This document shows positions 50,841 to 60,274 of a stretch of DNA of 64,000 nucleotides, piece by piece. The notes under the pieces were generated by a model. The model ran no database searches, was not told the origin of the DNA, and saw only the letters and a program-made list of their open reading frames with translations. Origin of the DNA: an uncultured Gardnerella sp. (GTDB taxonomy: Bacteria; Actinomycetota; Actinomycetes; Actinomycetales; Bifidobacteriaceae); NCBI GenBank assembly GCA_947088155.1, contig CAMUFL010000004.1, forward strand, positions 61,001 to 125,000. Reading direction: 5' to 3'. The stretch's first letter is position 1, and each line of letters starts with the position of its first letter. Position numbers and translations under genes: made by a program.

Positions 50841-51173
50841 ATGAGAATAAGTTTATTAAACGAGCGTATTACGCTGCTTAAAAACAGTGTAGAGGTTGAT
50901 GAGGTTGGTAACCATAAGATTAAGTGGAGTAAATATTACGAGTGTTACGCTACGGTGAGTGCTGAAAGCCCATCTGAGCAGACTAATGCAGGAAACGTGT
51001 GGGATGAGTCAAAAATAGATTTTACTATCCGCTATTCGAAAGAAACAGCCGCAATATCATCTACCAGGTATCGTGTTATTTTTCATGATACGGTTTATGA
51101 GATTTTAGGTGTTGACCACATGAATTATAAGAAGAAAAGCCTGAAACTTCACTGTAAGAGGTGTAAAAAGTGA
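50841..51173 (+). CDS. head closure (head-tail joining) protein
   Basis: 110 residues. MRISLLNERITLLKNSVEVD then WSKYYECYATVSAE and IRYSKETAAISSTRYRVIFH, YEILGVDHMNYKKK follow the SPP1 gp16-like/Phage_H_T_join beta-barrel pattern. Starts directly after the connector stop and overlaps the next gene by 4 bases. Confidence 0.85.
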   Translation: MRISLLNERITLLKNSVEVDEVGNHKIKWSKYYECYATVSAESPSEQTNAGNVWDESKIDFTIRYSKETAAISSTRYRVIFHDTVYEILGVDHMNYKKKSLKLHCKRCKK

Positions 51174-51550
51174 GCAAAGTAAGTATTGGCAGCCTCTCTA
51201 AAGAAGTTATTAGAGAGCTTAAAACTTACGCGAAAGTTACAACCGGGAAAGTAAAAGAAGCAGTAAAAACCGCTGGTAAAACAGCAAAAGAAGAAATTAA
51301 CATGACAGCTCCTAAACGAACTGGAGCGTATGCGAAAAGTTGGGCGGTTAAAACATTAAACGAAACAGGCAGCAGGCTAGTTCTCGTAGTGCATTCTAGA
51401 AACAAGTATCAGCTTACACACTTGTTAGAGTACGGGCATGCTAAACGAGGCGGCGGACGCGTGGAAGCTAGAGCACACATTGCTGAGGCTGAAAGTAAAG
51501 CAGTACGAAGTTTTGAAAAAGAAATAGAGGAGGCGGTTAAAAATGGGTAA
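51170..51550 (+). CDS. HK97 gp10-family tail morphogenesis protein
   Basis: 126 residues from GTG 51170. The HK97-gp10_like signature is seen: APKRTGAYAKSWAVK in the middle and YQLTHLLEYGHAKRGGGRV, then HIAEAESKAVRSFEKE at the end. These proteins act in joining head and tail. 8-base overlap with the next gene. Confidence 0.88.
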   Translation: MSKVSIGSLSKEVIRELKTYAKVTTGKVKEAVKTAGKTAKEEINMTAPKRTGAYAKSWAVKTLNETGSRLVLVVHSRNKYQLTHLLEYGHAKRGGGRVEARAHIAEAESKAVRSFEKEIEEAVKNG

Positions 51551-51881
51551 TCTTTTAAACATTATGAGAGAGATAGGTTTTCCTTTCGCCTATCACCATT
51601 TTGCTGAGGGAGAATCACCTAATCCGCCTTTCCTCCTGTTTCTTACGCCTGCGAGCAGTAATTTTGCGGCAGACGGGAAAACGTATTTTAAAGCAAACGA
51701 AGTTCATATTGAACTATACGCAGACTATAAGAATCCCGTGCTGGAAGAACAAGTTGAAGCCGTGCTTGATAGGCACGGCATTTTTTATAACAAAACAGAA
51801 GCGTTCATAGAGTCGGAAAAGCTTTATGAAACACTCTACATTTTTGAAATGGAGGTAACAATAAATGGGAAACAAGGTTAA
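51543..51881 (+). CDS. tail completion (terminator) protein
   Basis: 112 residues. FPFAYHHFAEGESPNPPFLL then YFKANEVHIELYADYKNPVL fits the small tail-completion proteins that cap the tail tube and lie just before the major tail protein. The C terminus (YETLYIFEMEVTINGKQG) overlaps the next start by 17 bases. Assignment rests on pattern plus position. Confidence 0.78.
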   Translation: MGNLLNIMREIGFPFAYHHFAEGESPNPPFLLFLTPASSNFAADGKTYFKANEVHIELYADYKNPVLEEQVEAVLDRHGIFYNKTEAFIESEKLYETLYIFEMEVTINGKQG

Positions 51882-52437
51882 ATACAATCTTAAAAACGTG
51901 TACGCGGCAAAACTTAAAAAAGATTCGAGTGGTTTCTCCTACGATGAGCCTAAGCCGATTCCGGGGGCGGTGAGTATAAGCCTTGAGGCTGAGGGTGAGT
52001 CCTCACCGTTTTACGCTGACGGGATTGTTTACTTCCGCTCGACTGCGAACAATGGTTACAGTGGCGACTTGGAAATGGCTCTTATACCTGAATGGTTTAG
52101 GACGGAAATACTACGAGAAGAACTAGATAAAAACGGTGTGCTGGTTGAAAACGCGAAGATTAGTGAAACAGAAAAATTCGCGCTCCTGTTTGAGTTTGAT
52201 GGTGACGTGAACGCGATCAGACACGTTTTATATAACTGTTCAGCAACACGACCGTCTATCGAGTCAGAAACTAAGGAAGACACTATAGAACCGGGTACGG
52301 AAACTTTGTCGCTTACGGCTGATCCTAGAGAAGATGGTTTGGTGAAATCTAGGAGTGGTGACACTACTTCAAAAGAAACCTATGAGAAATGGTATAAGAG
52401 CGTGTACGTTCCGCAAGTTAACGCGGAAATCAAATAA
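51865..52437 (+). CDS. major tail tube protein (phi13 family)
   Basis: 190 residues, GGAGG before the ATG. NKVKYNLKNVYAAKLKKDSS then GAVSISLEAEGESSPFYADG and YSGDLEMALIPEWFRTEI match the phi13-type major tail protein of siphoviruses. TLSLTADPREDGLVKSR near the C terminus also fits. Polymerises into the tail tube whose length is set by the tape measure. Confidence 0.9.
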   Translation: MGNKVKYNLKNVYAAKLKKDSSGFSYDEPKPIPGAVSISLEAEGESSPFYADGIVYFRSTANNGYSGDLEMALIPEWFRTEILREELDKNGVLVENAKISETEKFALLFEFDGDVNAIRHVLYNCSATRPSIESETKEDTIEPGTETLSLTADPREDGLVKSRSGDTTSKETYEKWYKSVYVPQVNAEIK

Positions 52438-52454
52438 GTTTTAAAGGGGTAAAA

Positions 52455-52820
52455 GTGTTAGAAAAAACAGTAAAAGTAAATGGTAAAGACGTGAAGTTTC
52501 GTTCTTCCGCCACTATTCCAAGACTGTATCGTATTAAATTCAAGCGTGATATTTTCAAAGACCTGTCAAAATTAGAGCAGTCTTTCAAAAACAACGAGGG
52601 TGTTTTTGAAATATCGGATCTTGAAATTTTTGAAAACGTAGCCTATATCATGGCTTATCACGCGGATAATAGTATTCCAGCGAGTATTGATGAGTGGCTT
52701 GACGAGTTTGAAATGTTTTCTATCTACGAGATTCTTCCTGAAATTCTAGAACTTTGGGGAGCAAACTTGGAAACTGAAGTAAAATCTAAAAAAAATTTAA
52801 AGCAACAACACGGCAAATGA
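52455..52820 (+). CDS. tail assembly chaperone, upstream frame (gpG-like)
   Basis: 121 residues from GTG 52455. Small helical protein between the major tail protein and the tape measure (FRSSATIPRLYRIKFKRDIF, ENVAYIMAYHADNSIP). Ends in a Lys-rich tail (KSKKNLKQQHGK) coded by an A8 run. Position and the -1 frameshift product (next entries) mark it as the G part of the G/GT chaperone pair that guides tape-measure assembly. Confidence 0.85.
   Translation: MLEKTVKVNGKDVKFRSSATIPRLYRIKFKRDIFKDLSKLEQSFKNNEGVFEISDLEIFENVAYIMAYHADNSIPASIDEWLDEFEMFSIYEILPEILELWGANLETEVKSKKNLKQQHGK
52790..52796 (+). other. programmed -1 frameshift site A AAA AAT
   Basis: Heptamer read as A AAA AAT in the G frame inside an A8 run (52788-52795). 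A -1 slip enters the frame of the next small gene, which is open from the slip site (FKATTRQ) through its ATG at 52817. A normal way to make the GT fusion. Confidence 0.8.
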
Positions 52821-52981
52821 CAACCGCGTTGTTTCTTCTTAGATGCACCGAAATTGGGATTAGTATTGGCGAACTGGATCTTTTAACCATCGGCATGATT
52901 TTAGACATGTGGACGGAGAAAGCAAACGATAATGTGAAATACGATAAGCTCGCAAGCCAAACAGAATTTGACAGGTTCTAA
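52817..52981 (+). CDS. tail assembly chaperone, frameshifted domain (gpT-like)
   Basis: 54 codons from ATG 52817, overlapping the G stop (ATGA), or read as the C-terminal extension of G by the -1 frameshift. TALFLLRCTEIGISIGELDL, LTIGMILDMWTEKAND is the helical T segment that contacts the tape measure in lambda-type tails. It is followed by an 88-base gap and then the tape-measure gene. Confidence 0.8.
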   Translation: MTTALFLLRCTEIGISIGELDLLTIGMILDMWTEKANDNVKYDKLASQTEFDRF

Positions 52982-53069
52982 ACGAGAACCAAACATTCTC
53001 ACATTGCGGTATTAAACAGAAAATCTGAATTTTTTCACGCGTAAATTAAGAGTCAAGGGAGGTGAAGTT

Positions 53070-55637
53070 ATGGCAAGCAGGATTAAAGGTATTACTGTTG
53101 AAATTGGTGGGGATACTACAGGCTTAGATAAGTCTTTACAACAGGTGAATTCGACTATTCGCTCAACCGAGCAGTCGCTTCGTGATGTTAATAGACTTTT
53201 GAAACTTGATCCGACAAGCACGCAGCTTCTAAGCCAAAAGCAGGCTTTTTTGCAGAAAGAAATCCAAGAAACGTCTAATAAGCTTAACGTTTTGAAACAG
53301 GCGGATAAGCAGGCTAAAGTACAGTTGGAAAACGGGGAGCTTGGTAGAGACAAGTATGATGCGTTGCAGCGTGAGATTGTTGAAACAGAAAATAATCTTG
53401 ATAGTTTAAAAGAAAAATTAAAACAGGTAGGTAGTGTTAGTTTAACCAAGCTTAGTAGCCAGTTTGATAGTACGAGCAAAAAGATAAAGAAACTAGGAGA
53501 TGGTATGTCATCTCTTGGTCAAAGTTTAAGCACGAAAGTTACGCTGCCGATTGCTGCTATTGGTACTGCTGGTTTTACTGCTGCAGCAGACTTACAGGAT
53601 GCTATGGGTGCGACAGAGCAGATTTACGGTAAGTCTGCTAACAGAATGCTTAAATGGTCAGGAAGTTTGAAATCCTATTATGGTATTGCTCAAGGTCAAG
53701 CTTTAGAGTATGCGAATACTATGGGCGCGATGTTGAAAAATATTGGTGGGAAAAGTGATGCTGAAGCAGCCGAGATGAGTCAGAAGCTGGTTGCTCTTGC
53801 AGGCGACTTGTCTGCTATGTTTGGTGGCACAACCGAGTCTGCTGTTCTTGCTTTAACAGGCGCGCTTAAAGGTAATAATGCGATGCTTGACAATTATGGT
53901 ATGGGTGTTAACGAGGCGACTATTAAAGCTAAAGCTCTTGCCATGGGTTTGCATGATGGTAGAGGCGCGATGAGCTTGCAAGCGAAACAGGCTGCTACTT
54001 TGGCTCTTATTATGGAGCAGACTGCTGACGCTCAAGGGCAGGCTGGGCGTGAAGCCGCGGGCGCTTCGGGTTCTATGAAGATTCTAAAAACAGAGTTGCA
54101 GAATATTGCTGCGACTATTGGTAATGTTTTACTTCCCGTCATAACACCATTAATGCAGAAAATATCAGCATGGCTTTCTAAATTTAAACAGCTTTCTCCA
54201 GAAAGCCAAAAACTTATAGTGACACTTGGGCTGATTGCTGCGGCAGTCGGCCCTTTTTTAGTGGTTCTTGGAACGTGTATTTCTAAAATAGGTGTTGCTA
54301 TACAAGGGTTTTCTAAACTAGCTTTGTTTATAGGTAAAATGTTCGCAAGTTTTACTTCCGGCTCTAGTATTCTTGAAGGGTTAGGCGCTGTTTTAGGTGG
54401 AGTATCCGCGCCAATACTCGCGGTTGTTGCGGTTATTGGTGTTCTGGTAGCAGCTTTTGTAACCTTATGGAACACTAACGAAGAGTTTAGAAACAGTGTT
54501 ATTGCTGTTTGGGAGAAAATTAAGGAAACTTTCACCGGTTTTGTTAATGGTGTTAAAGAAAAACTGTCAAGCCTTGGTATTGATTTCACTAGTATTGTTG
54601 AAGGGCTTAAAACAGTGTGGAATGGTTTGTGTGCTATTCTAGCTCCACTGTTTGAAGGCGCTTTAAATTTAAGTTTTACTAGTTTCAAAACCGTTCTTGA
54701 TTTAATCACAGGCGTTTTAGACGTTTTTATAGGATTGTTCACCGGTAACTGGTCTCAGCTTTGGAATGGTGTAAAAGAAATTTTTACCGCTGTTTGGAAC
54801 GCGGTTAAAAACACGTTCATAATAGTATTTAACACGTTAAAAAACGTTTTTAACGTGTTTTTGTCTTTCTTTGGCACTAGTTGGAACAAACTGTGGTCGA
54901 GTGTGAAAAACTTTTTCATGAATGTTTGGAATGGTATCGTATCGTTTTTCACTAACGTTTTAAACGGTATTAAAAACACTGCGACAAGTGTTTGGAATGG
55001 TATTAAAACTGCGATCATGAGCGTGGTAAACGGTATTAAAACAAGCATTTCAACAGTGTTTAATTCAGTAGCAAACATGGTTAAGTCTGTGTTTAACGGT
55101 ATTAAAAACACGGTTGTGTCAATTTGGAATGGTATTAAAAACGCTATCATCACTCCGATTGAAGCGGCGAAAAACAAGGTTAAAGCAGTAATCGACGCTA
55201 TAACAGGGTTTTTCTCTGGCATAAAACTTAGTCTTCCTCATATTAAACTGCCGCATTTTAGTATTAAAGGACAATTCTCTCTTACGCCACCGTCTGTACC
55301 GTATCTTGCTATCGACTGGTATAAGAAAGCAATGAACAAGCCAATGCTGTTAAACGGGGCGACTATTTTCGGTGAGAAAAACGGGCGTATGCTTGGCGGC
55401 GGTGAAAAAGGTCCCGAAGTGATCATGGGGCTTGATACTTTGCAGAATATGAGCGCGGGAGCAAACACGCAAATGCTTAGTGTTATGAACCAGATTCTAG
55501 CGATTATGGACGCGTATTTCCCACAGTTTTCCAACCAGAGTATTGTGCTCGACACTGGCGAACTAGTGGGTGGTATCGCGCACAGGATGGACAGTGAGCT
55601 TTTTAAGCTTCAAACAAGAAAAGCAAGGGGGTGGTAA
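53070..55637 (+). CDS. tail tape measure protein
   Basis: 855 residues, GGGAGGTGA before the ATG. The N-terminal coiled-coil region (GGDTTGLDKSLQQVNSTIRS, NVLKQADKQAKVQLENGELG) and the central TP901-like minor tail domain (GFTAAADLQDAMGATEQIYG, LAGDLSAMFGGTTESAVLAL) are typical. A long hydrophobic stretch (about 375-480) and repeated amphipathic segments (VWNGIKTAIMSVVNGIKTSI) follow. Sets tail length, is ejected with the DNA and may form a channel. Overlaps the next gene region closely. Confidence 0.93.
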   Translation: MASRIKGITVEIGGDTTGLDKSLQQVNSTIRSTEQSLRDVNRLLKLDPTSTQLLSQKQAFLQKEIQETSNKLNVLKQADKQAKVQLENGELGRDKYDALQREIVETENNLDSLKEKLKQVGSVSLTKLSSQFDSTSKKIKKLGDGMSSLGQSLSTKVTLPIAAIGTAGFTAAADLQDAMGATEQIYGKSANRMLKWSGSLKSYYGIAQGQALEYANTMGAMLKNIGGKSDAEAAEMSQKLVALAGDLSAMFGGTTESAVLALTGALKGNNAMLDNYGMGVNEATIKAKALAMGLHDGRGAMSLQAKQAATLALIMEQTADAQGQAGREAAGASGSMKILKTELQNIAATIGNVLLPVITPLMQKISAWLSKFKQLSPESQKLIVTLGLIAAAVGPFLVVLGTCISKIGVAIQGFSKLALFIGKMFASFTSGSSILEGLGAVLGGVSAPILAVVAVIGVLVAAFVTLWNTNEEFRNSVIAVWEKIKETFTGFVNGVKEKLSSLGIDFTSIVEGLKTVWNGLCAILAPLFEGALNLSFTSFKTVLDLITGVLDVFIGLFTGNWSQLWNGVKEIFTAVWNAVKNTFIIVFNTLKNVFNVFLSFFGTSWNKLWSSVKNFFMNVWNGIVSFFTNVLNGIKNTATSVWNGIKTAIMSVVNGIKTSISTVFNSVANMVKSVFNGIKNTVVSIWNGIKNAIITPIEAAKNKVKAVIDAITGFFSGIKLSLPHIKLPHFSIKGQFSLTPPSVPYLAIDWYKKAMNKPMLLNGATIFGEKNGRMLGGGEKGPEVIMGLDTLQNMSAGANTQMLSVMNQILAIMDAYFPQFSNQSIVLDTGELVGGIAHRMDSELFKLQTRKARGW

Positions 55638-55639
55638 AA

Positions 55640-56302
55640 GTGTATGGGATGCTAATAAACGGGTTGCATAGTTTTAACGATCTAGGGCTGGTTGCTACAA
55701 GCCGTCCACGCGTTCAACTTCCAGAACCTAAATTAGAGTATTTGCAAATACCAGGCAGGCAGGAAAGTATTGATATTAGTGAAAGTCTTGCCGGTGAAGT
55801 GTTATACGAGATGCGTGAAGGATGTTTTGAATTCATTGTCGCAAACAAAAACAAGTGGAATGAAACATGCCATAGTGTTAAAACGTTAATCCACGGCAAG
55901 AGTGTGAAACTGTCTCTTGATGATGAACCATTGTTCTACTATCAGGGTCGAATGTGGGTTAGTGATTTTAAATCGGATAAAAACTATTCAACTCTCACAC
56001 TCAACTATAAGCTGCAACCATATAAGTATAGTGTAGATGATTCGGATGGGGTTCACACAATATGGGGTATGCAAGTAGATGATAAGCGTGAAATAACACT
56101 CGTTCACGATTTTGACATGACACTGATCCCAGAATTTAACAACCTGTCATCTAACAGTATGCTACTGGATTCTAATGGTAAAAACTATGAGATTAAAACA
56201 GGCGTTAACCGTTTCCCACAGCTTCGTTCAAAAATAAACATGAGTTTAACATTCGTTGGAAACGGGATGGTAAATATTTCCTATAAAAGGGGGTGGTTGT
56301 GA
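55640..56302 (+). CDS. distal tail protein (Dit)
   Basis: 220 residues from GTG 55640 with GGGGGT upstream (GTG 55631 in frame is an alternative). The start INGLHSFNDLGLVATSRPR and then IPGRQESIDISESLAGEVLY match the Sipho_tail/Dit family: GSRDG-like loop and beta-galectin-like second domain (IYY-rich strands, FPQLRSKINMSLTFVGNGMV). Forms the hub between tail tube and baseplate. The stop abuts the next gene. Confidence 0.87.
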   Translation: MYGMLINGLHSFNDLGLVATSRPRVQLPEPKLEYLQIPGRQESIDISESLAGEVLYEMREGCFEFIVANKNKWNETCHSVKTLIHGKSVKLSLDDEPLFYYQGRMWVSDFKSDKNYSTLTLNYKLQPYKYSVDDSDGVHTIWGMQVDDKREITLVHDFDMTLIPEFNNLSSNSMLLDSNGKNYEIKTGVNRFPQLRSKINMSLTFVGNGMVNISYKRGWL

Positions 56303-59122
56303 GTGTACAGGATCATGCTTGATGATAATACGATTTACTATCCAAATGATGACAAAGCGGTACTTGATGATATCACGTTAAATTTGGAACTTAATACTGC
56401 AGGAACGTTAACGTTTACTTGCCCTAGTCAAAACCCTTGCTATGAGCTTATTAAAAACCGGAAATCAATAGTAAGCGTGTGGCGTGACGATGAGGAGATT
56501 TTCTTCGGCGAGGTTAGAGAACAAGTAAAAGACTTGTATGGTAGTAAGAAAGTAACTTGCGTAGGGTTGTTAACTTACTTAGCTGATAGTATTCAACCTC
56601 AGAAAGAATACCATGATCAGAGTTCCTACCAGCTTTTAGAAAAACTTTTACAAGCTCATAACAGTCAGGTAGATGATTATAAGAAAATAAGAATTGGTTT
56701 CGTCACAGTATCTGACTCGAATGATTCACTCTACAGGTTTACTAATTTTGAAACCACGCTTGAAGCGATCATGGGTAAAATGGTTGAAAAGCTTGGCGGA
56801 TATGTGCGTCTTAGAAAAGAAGACGGGAAACTTTACTTAGATTACCTGCGTTTGGAGGAAATGGGTAAAGCTACAAGCCAGCATATTAGTTTCGGTTTGA
56901 ACCTGCTTGAATACGCGGAAAACCTTTCAGCAGAGGATGTTACTACAGCGGTTATTCCTCTCGGCAAAGAGTTGGAAAACGAGAATGGTGAAAACGAGGT
57001 TCTTAAAAAGCATGTTGATATTACTTCAATAAACAATGGGAAAAACTATATAGTATCTCGTGAAGCGCAAAAAACATTCGGCTGGGTTTGTAAAGTTGTT
57101 AATTTCAATAATGTGACAGTTCCAACTAATCTTATGCGCAAAGCTGTTAAATGGTTACAGGATAACCAGTTTGAAAGGGTAGAAATAAGCCTTAGCGCGG
57201 TTGACTTATCCGAGTTAGGTTTACATTATGCGACGATTAAGTGTGGGGATAGGGTTCGTTGCCTCGCTCCACAATTTGGAATGGACCGAGTGTTTCCTGT
57301 AGTAAAACAGACTATACCGATTCAAAAACCAGGCGAAGTTAGAATCGTGCTTGCGAGCAGGATTTCTAAAGGGTATGTGCAAAACGTGTCGCATGCTGTT
57401 CAAACGTTAAAAGAAGAAGCGGTTGAAGCTAGAAAAATTGATAACGAGCGTGTTAAAGCTGCGATCGATAATATTAAAGCGCAAATGGGTAATTCTCAAA
57501 GCGGCTATAAGATAAGCGAATACGATAGTAAAGGCATGTGGGTTCGTGACCTTTACATGGATACGCCTGATAAGAACACTGCTACGAAAGTTTTACAGGT
57601 TAACATGAATGGTATTGCTGGAAGCCATAACGGTTTTTCAGGCCCTTACAGTACTGCGATGACTCTTGACGGCATGGTGTATGGTGACAGGATTATCGGG
57701 CATTCGATTGACGCGGAAAAACTTTCAGTTTCTTACACTTCGCAGGTAGAAAAGCAGATTAGTAAAGCAAAAAACGAGGCTATAAAAGACACTGGTAGGA
57801 GGCTTGAAAACTATTACACGATAAGTGAAATCAACACGAAACTGAATGTTACAGACGGTAAGATTGAGGCTGGTGTTGAAAGCGTTAACCATAGTCTTAA
57901 ACAGAAAAATGGTAACTATTACGGTTCGTATACTCCAAGCCAGTTTAACGCTCCTATGAGCTTGTGGCTGACTGATAGTGAAAAAATGCAGCATGTTGGT
58001 GATTTTTTCTACGACACGTCAACCGGCTACGCTTACAGGCTTATTGTTAAGCAGGAAAGTTTAGCCGTAAAATTTAATGAGAAGTCGCACACGGAATCAG
58101 CTTTTGACGATTTTGTAGACATTTTTTACAAGTATGAGGATAAAATTTACGCTATACCGGGTTTAACTGGTGAAAAAATTTCTGGCGCGACAGTGTTTAT
58201 TCCATCAAACGAGTTTTGGCTACATTTTAGAACTAACTGGTCTCCGTTTGACAATTATGGTTTTAAGATTGATAGCATTAAAAAAGAGTATTCAGGAGAA
58301 ATTTCAGGATACGTGTCTAAACTGCCTGAAGATATTAACATTATTGAGGTTGAAGGTGAAAATTATCCTGAGTCTGAACACCCGTATAAAGCTGGGACAA
58401 GCAAACTGTGGCATTACGTTTCAGCTGACAGTATAAGTAGTTTTAGAACGTTCGCTTGGATCAGAGTTAAAGATAAAGACATTGAGGCTGCTAAATTCAC
58501 GGCTGATAAGGCTATTTCTAAACTAACCATAGTAGAAGATTCCATATCTTCAATGGTTAAAAAAGGTGATTTTGGTAGTTTCATGCAGCAAAACTATAAC
58601 AGTTTCCTTCTCGGGTTTAACCATTCGAGTAAATACGTGCAAATAACACCCGGGCAGATAGAGCTTTACGATGGTGAAGTTGATGAGGATCATAAAAGAG
58701 CTGTTTTTGATAAAAATGGGAACAACTTCTACCGTAACGGCGTGTATATTGGCTATGTTGGAACCGGCGAGTGGGAAGAAGATAATTCTCACAAGGGTCT
58801 AGTTTTTCATCTTACTAACGACGGAAAGTATATGGCTTTCGCGCAACGTAAAACGGCTGATGAAGAAACATACGCTACTATGCTGTGTTTTTCACGTTCG
58901 CAAAGCATTTATAAAGAGTATGGTATTCACGCTGGATGCAACTTTTACATGCATGGTAACAAGATTATAGATCCTGTTTGGCAAGACGGTGCAGGAGTAG
59001 ACGCGGATATTAACTATGTGCAGATTATTGAAATGAACCAGGATGGGAAAGCTTCAAAATGGGGTTCTAATGCTCACATGGTGTTTAAAAACGGGATACT
59101 CATGAAAGTTAAATACTATTAA
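56303..59122 (+). CDS. tail-associated baseplate/endopeptidase-like protein
   Basis: 939 residues from GTG 56303 immediately after Dit. The N-terminal 370 residues follow the Prophage_tail (Tal/gp27-like) pattern: TAGTLTFTCPSQNPCYELIK, FFGEVREQVKDLYGSKKVTC, YLADSIQPQKEYH. A helical linker follows (SHAVQTLKEEAVEARKIDNE) and then a mixed C-terminal half with beta-rich segments likely to bind or cut host surface structures. Receptor specificity probably resides there. The last 150 residues look like a small pyocin-knob or tail-fibre type domain but I cannot name it. Confidence 0.85.
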   Translation: MYRIMLDDNTIYYPNDDKAVLDDITLNLELNTAGTLTFTCPSQNPCYELIKNRKSIVSVWRDDEEIFFGEVREQVKDLYGSKKVTCVGLLTYLADSIQPQKEYHDQSSYQLLEKLLQAHNSQVDDYKKIRIGFVTVSDSNDSLYRFTNFETTLEAIMGKMVEKLGGYVRLRKEDGKLYLDYLRLEEMGKATSQHISFGLNLLEYAENLSAEDVTTAVIPLGKELENENGENEVLKKHVDITSINNGKNYIVSREAQKTFGWVCKVVNFNNVTVPTNLMRKAVKWLQDNQFERVEISLSAVDLSELGLHYATIKCGDRVRCLAPQFGMDRVFPVVKQTIPIQKPGEVRIVLASRISKGYVQNVSHAVQTLKEEAVEARKIDNERVKAAIDNIKAQMGNSQSGYKISEYDSKGMWVRDLYMDTPDKNTATKVLQVNMNGIAGSHNGFSGPYSTAMTLDGMVYGDRIIGHSIDAEKLSVSYTSQVEKQISKAKNEAIKDTGRRLENYYTISEINTKLNVTDGKIEAGVESVNHSLKQKNGNYYGSYTPSQFNAPMSLWLTDSEKMQHVGDFFYDTSTGYAYRLIVKQESLAVKFNEKSHTESAFDDFVDIFYKYEDKIYAIPGLTGEKISGATVFIPSNEFWLHFRTNWSPFDNYGFKIDSIKKEYSGEISGYVSKLPEDINIIEVEGENYPESEHPYKAGTSKLWHYVSADSISSFRTFAWIRVKDKDIEAAKFTADKAISKLTIVEDSISSMVKKGDFGSFMQQNYNSFLLGFNHSSKYVQITPGQIELYDGEVDEDHKRAVFDKNGNNFYRNGVYIGYVGTGEWEEDNSHKGLVFHLTNDGKYMAFAQRKTADEETYATMLCFSRSQSIYKEYGIHAGCNFYMHGNKIIDPVWQDGAGVDADINYVQIIEMNQDGKASKWGSNAHMVFKNGILMKVKYY

Positions 59123-59167
59123 AAAACGCGGGTGGAAGCGTTAAGTGAAAGTAGAGGAGAATTTGTT

Positions 59168-59332
59168 ATGGAGAAACTAATTATTCACACAAACAAAATA
59201 GTGGCTAATAAAGGCACGCGCTTAAAAGACGTGACAGAAAGTATTACGACACCTGTAGTTGATAATACGAAAATTTTATGCGAAATCAGCCACAAGCTGG
59301 ATATTATTCTAAAAAAGATTGGAGGAGAGTAG
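59168..59332 (+). CDS. small phage protein between tail and holin genes
   Basis: 54 residues from ATG 59168 behind GAGGAG; an upstream GTG frame is less likely. IIHTNKIVANKGTRLKDVTE, helical end LCEISHKLDIILKKIGGE. No family recognised. Overlaps nothing and is followed by the next gene after 2 bases. Confidence 0.55.
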   Translation: MEKLIIHTNKIVANKGTRLKDVTESITTPVVDNTKILCEISHKLDIILKKIGGE

Positions 59333-59334
59333 TG

Positions 59335-59694
59335 GTGAAACCGACGATTAGCTACGCGGTAGCTGTGCAAAAATATAAGGCTGAGTTAAACGAAAAAATA
59401 GTCGAGTTGAATAAGCAAATACCAATACCTACTTACATGATAGAAGGCATTGTTGCAAGCGTATTATCTGATATGCGTTCGGCAGTGATTGCGGAAAACT
59501 CGATGGAATATGAAGCGTATGTGAAACAGTTAAAAGACTATTTTAATTCTAGAGAACGCGAACTTAACGACGAAATTTTGAAAATAAAAGCCGAAAAAGA
59601 CGAAAAAACTGAAAAAGATGAAAAAACTGAAGCGGCTGGGAAAAGTGTAAAAGGTGGAATGGTTGAGGAAGGTGTAAAAGATGGTAAGGAGTAG
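59335..59694 (+). CDS. helical, Lys/Glu-rich phage protein
   Basis: 119 residues from GTG 59335 behind GGAGGAG (adjacent GTG 59332 is possible). Opens KPTISYAVAVQKYKAELNEK, one long helix with a C-terminal low-complexity EKDEKTEKDEKTE repeat. No recognised family; perhaps a tail-tip or lysis-cassette accessory. Followed by a terminator, so it ends the tail operon. Confidence 0.6.
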   Translation: MKPTISYAVAVQKYKAELNEKIVELNKQIPIPTYMIEGIVASVLSDMRSAVIAENSMEYEAYVKQLKDYFNSRERELNDEILKIKAEKDEKTEKDEKTEAAGKSVKGGMVEEGVKDGKE

Positions 59695-59744
59695 TCATGT
59701 GTTGAAAAATAATATCAGTTGAAATGCTGAAATGTTGAAATGCT

Positions 59745-59781
59745 AGGGCAGGTGTGGTTTAAACCATGCCTGTCCTTTTTT
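59745..59781 (+). terminator. intrinsic terminator after the tail operon
   Basis: AGGGCAGG (59745-59752) pairs with CCTGTCCT (59769-59776), with TGG/CCA and TTTAAA inside, followed by T5. Confidence 0.88.
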
Positions 59782-59854
59782 ATTACTTTCTACTTTTTGT
59801 TTTTTGTTTTTATAAGAGTACTGGCAAATGTTAGGAAAACTTGTAAGGAGAATT

Positions 59855-60274
59855 ATGAAAGAATTTTGGAATACACTACAGCTGGCTTTCACAGTAGTAG
59901 GCGGCTGGCTGGGATACTTTTTAGGCGGGTGCGATGGTTTAATCCTCGCACTTCTTTTATTTGTGGTAACTGATTACATCACTGGCGTGATGTGTGCGGC
60001 GATTGATAAAAAGCTTTCAAGCAGCGTGGGTTTTAAGGGCATTTTTAGAAAGGTGCTCATTTTTATGCTTGTTGGCATAGCAAACATTATAGATTTTCAT
60101 GTTTTGAAACAAGGAAGCGTGATGAGAACCGCAGTAATTTTCTTCTACCTATCTAACGAAGGATTATCTTTAACCGAAAACGCGGCTCACCTGGGGCTTC
60201 CCGTGCCTGAGAAATTAAAAAACGTTTTAGAACAATTACACGACAAGAACAGGAAGGACAATACTCATGAGTAA
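59855..60274 (+). CDS. phage holin (family 4-like)
   Basis: 139 residues from ATG 59855 behind AAGGAG; ATG 59828 would add nine residues but has no ribosome site. Hydrophobic segments: about 7-24 (LAFTVVGGWLGYFLGG), 28-48 (LILALLLFVVTDYITGVMCA), 66-84 and 92-108. The VTDYITG and FKGIFRKVLIFMLVG motifs match toxin-secretion/phage-lysis holins. It opens the lysis cassette and overlaps the endolysin gene by 8 bases. Confidence 0.88.
   Translation: MKEFWNTLQLAFTVVGGWLGYFLGGCDGLILALLLFVVTDYITGVMCAAIDKKLSSSVGFKGIFRKVLIFMLVGIANIIDFHVLKQGSVMRTAVIFFYLSNEGLSLTENAAHLGLPVPEKLKNVLEQLHDKNRKDNTHE

Noticed and set aside
54032..54742. 236-codon minus-strand frame inside the tape measure gene
   Set aside because: Antisense of a low-complexity, hydrophobic gene; Pro/Thr-rich product with no family features.
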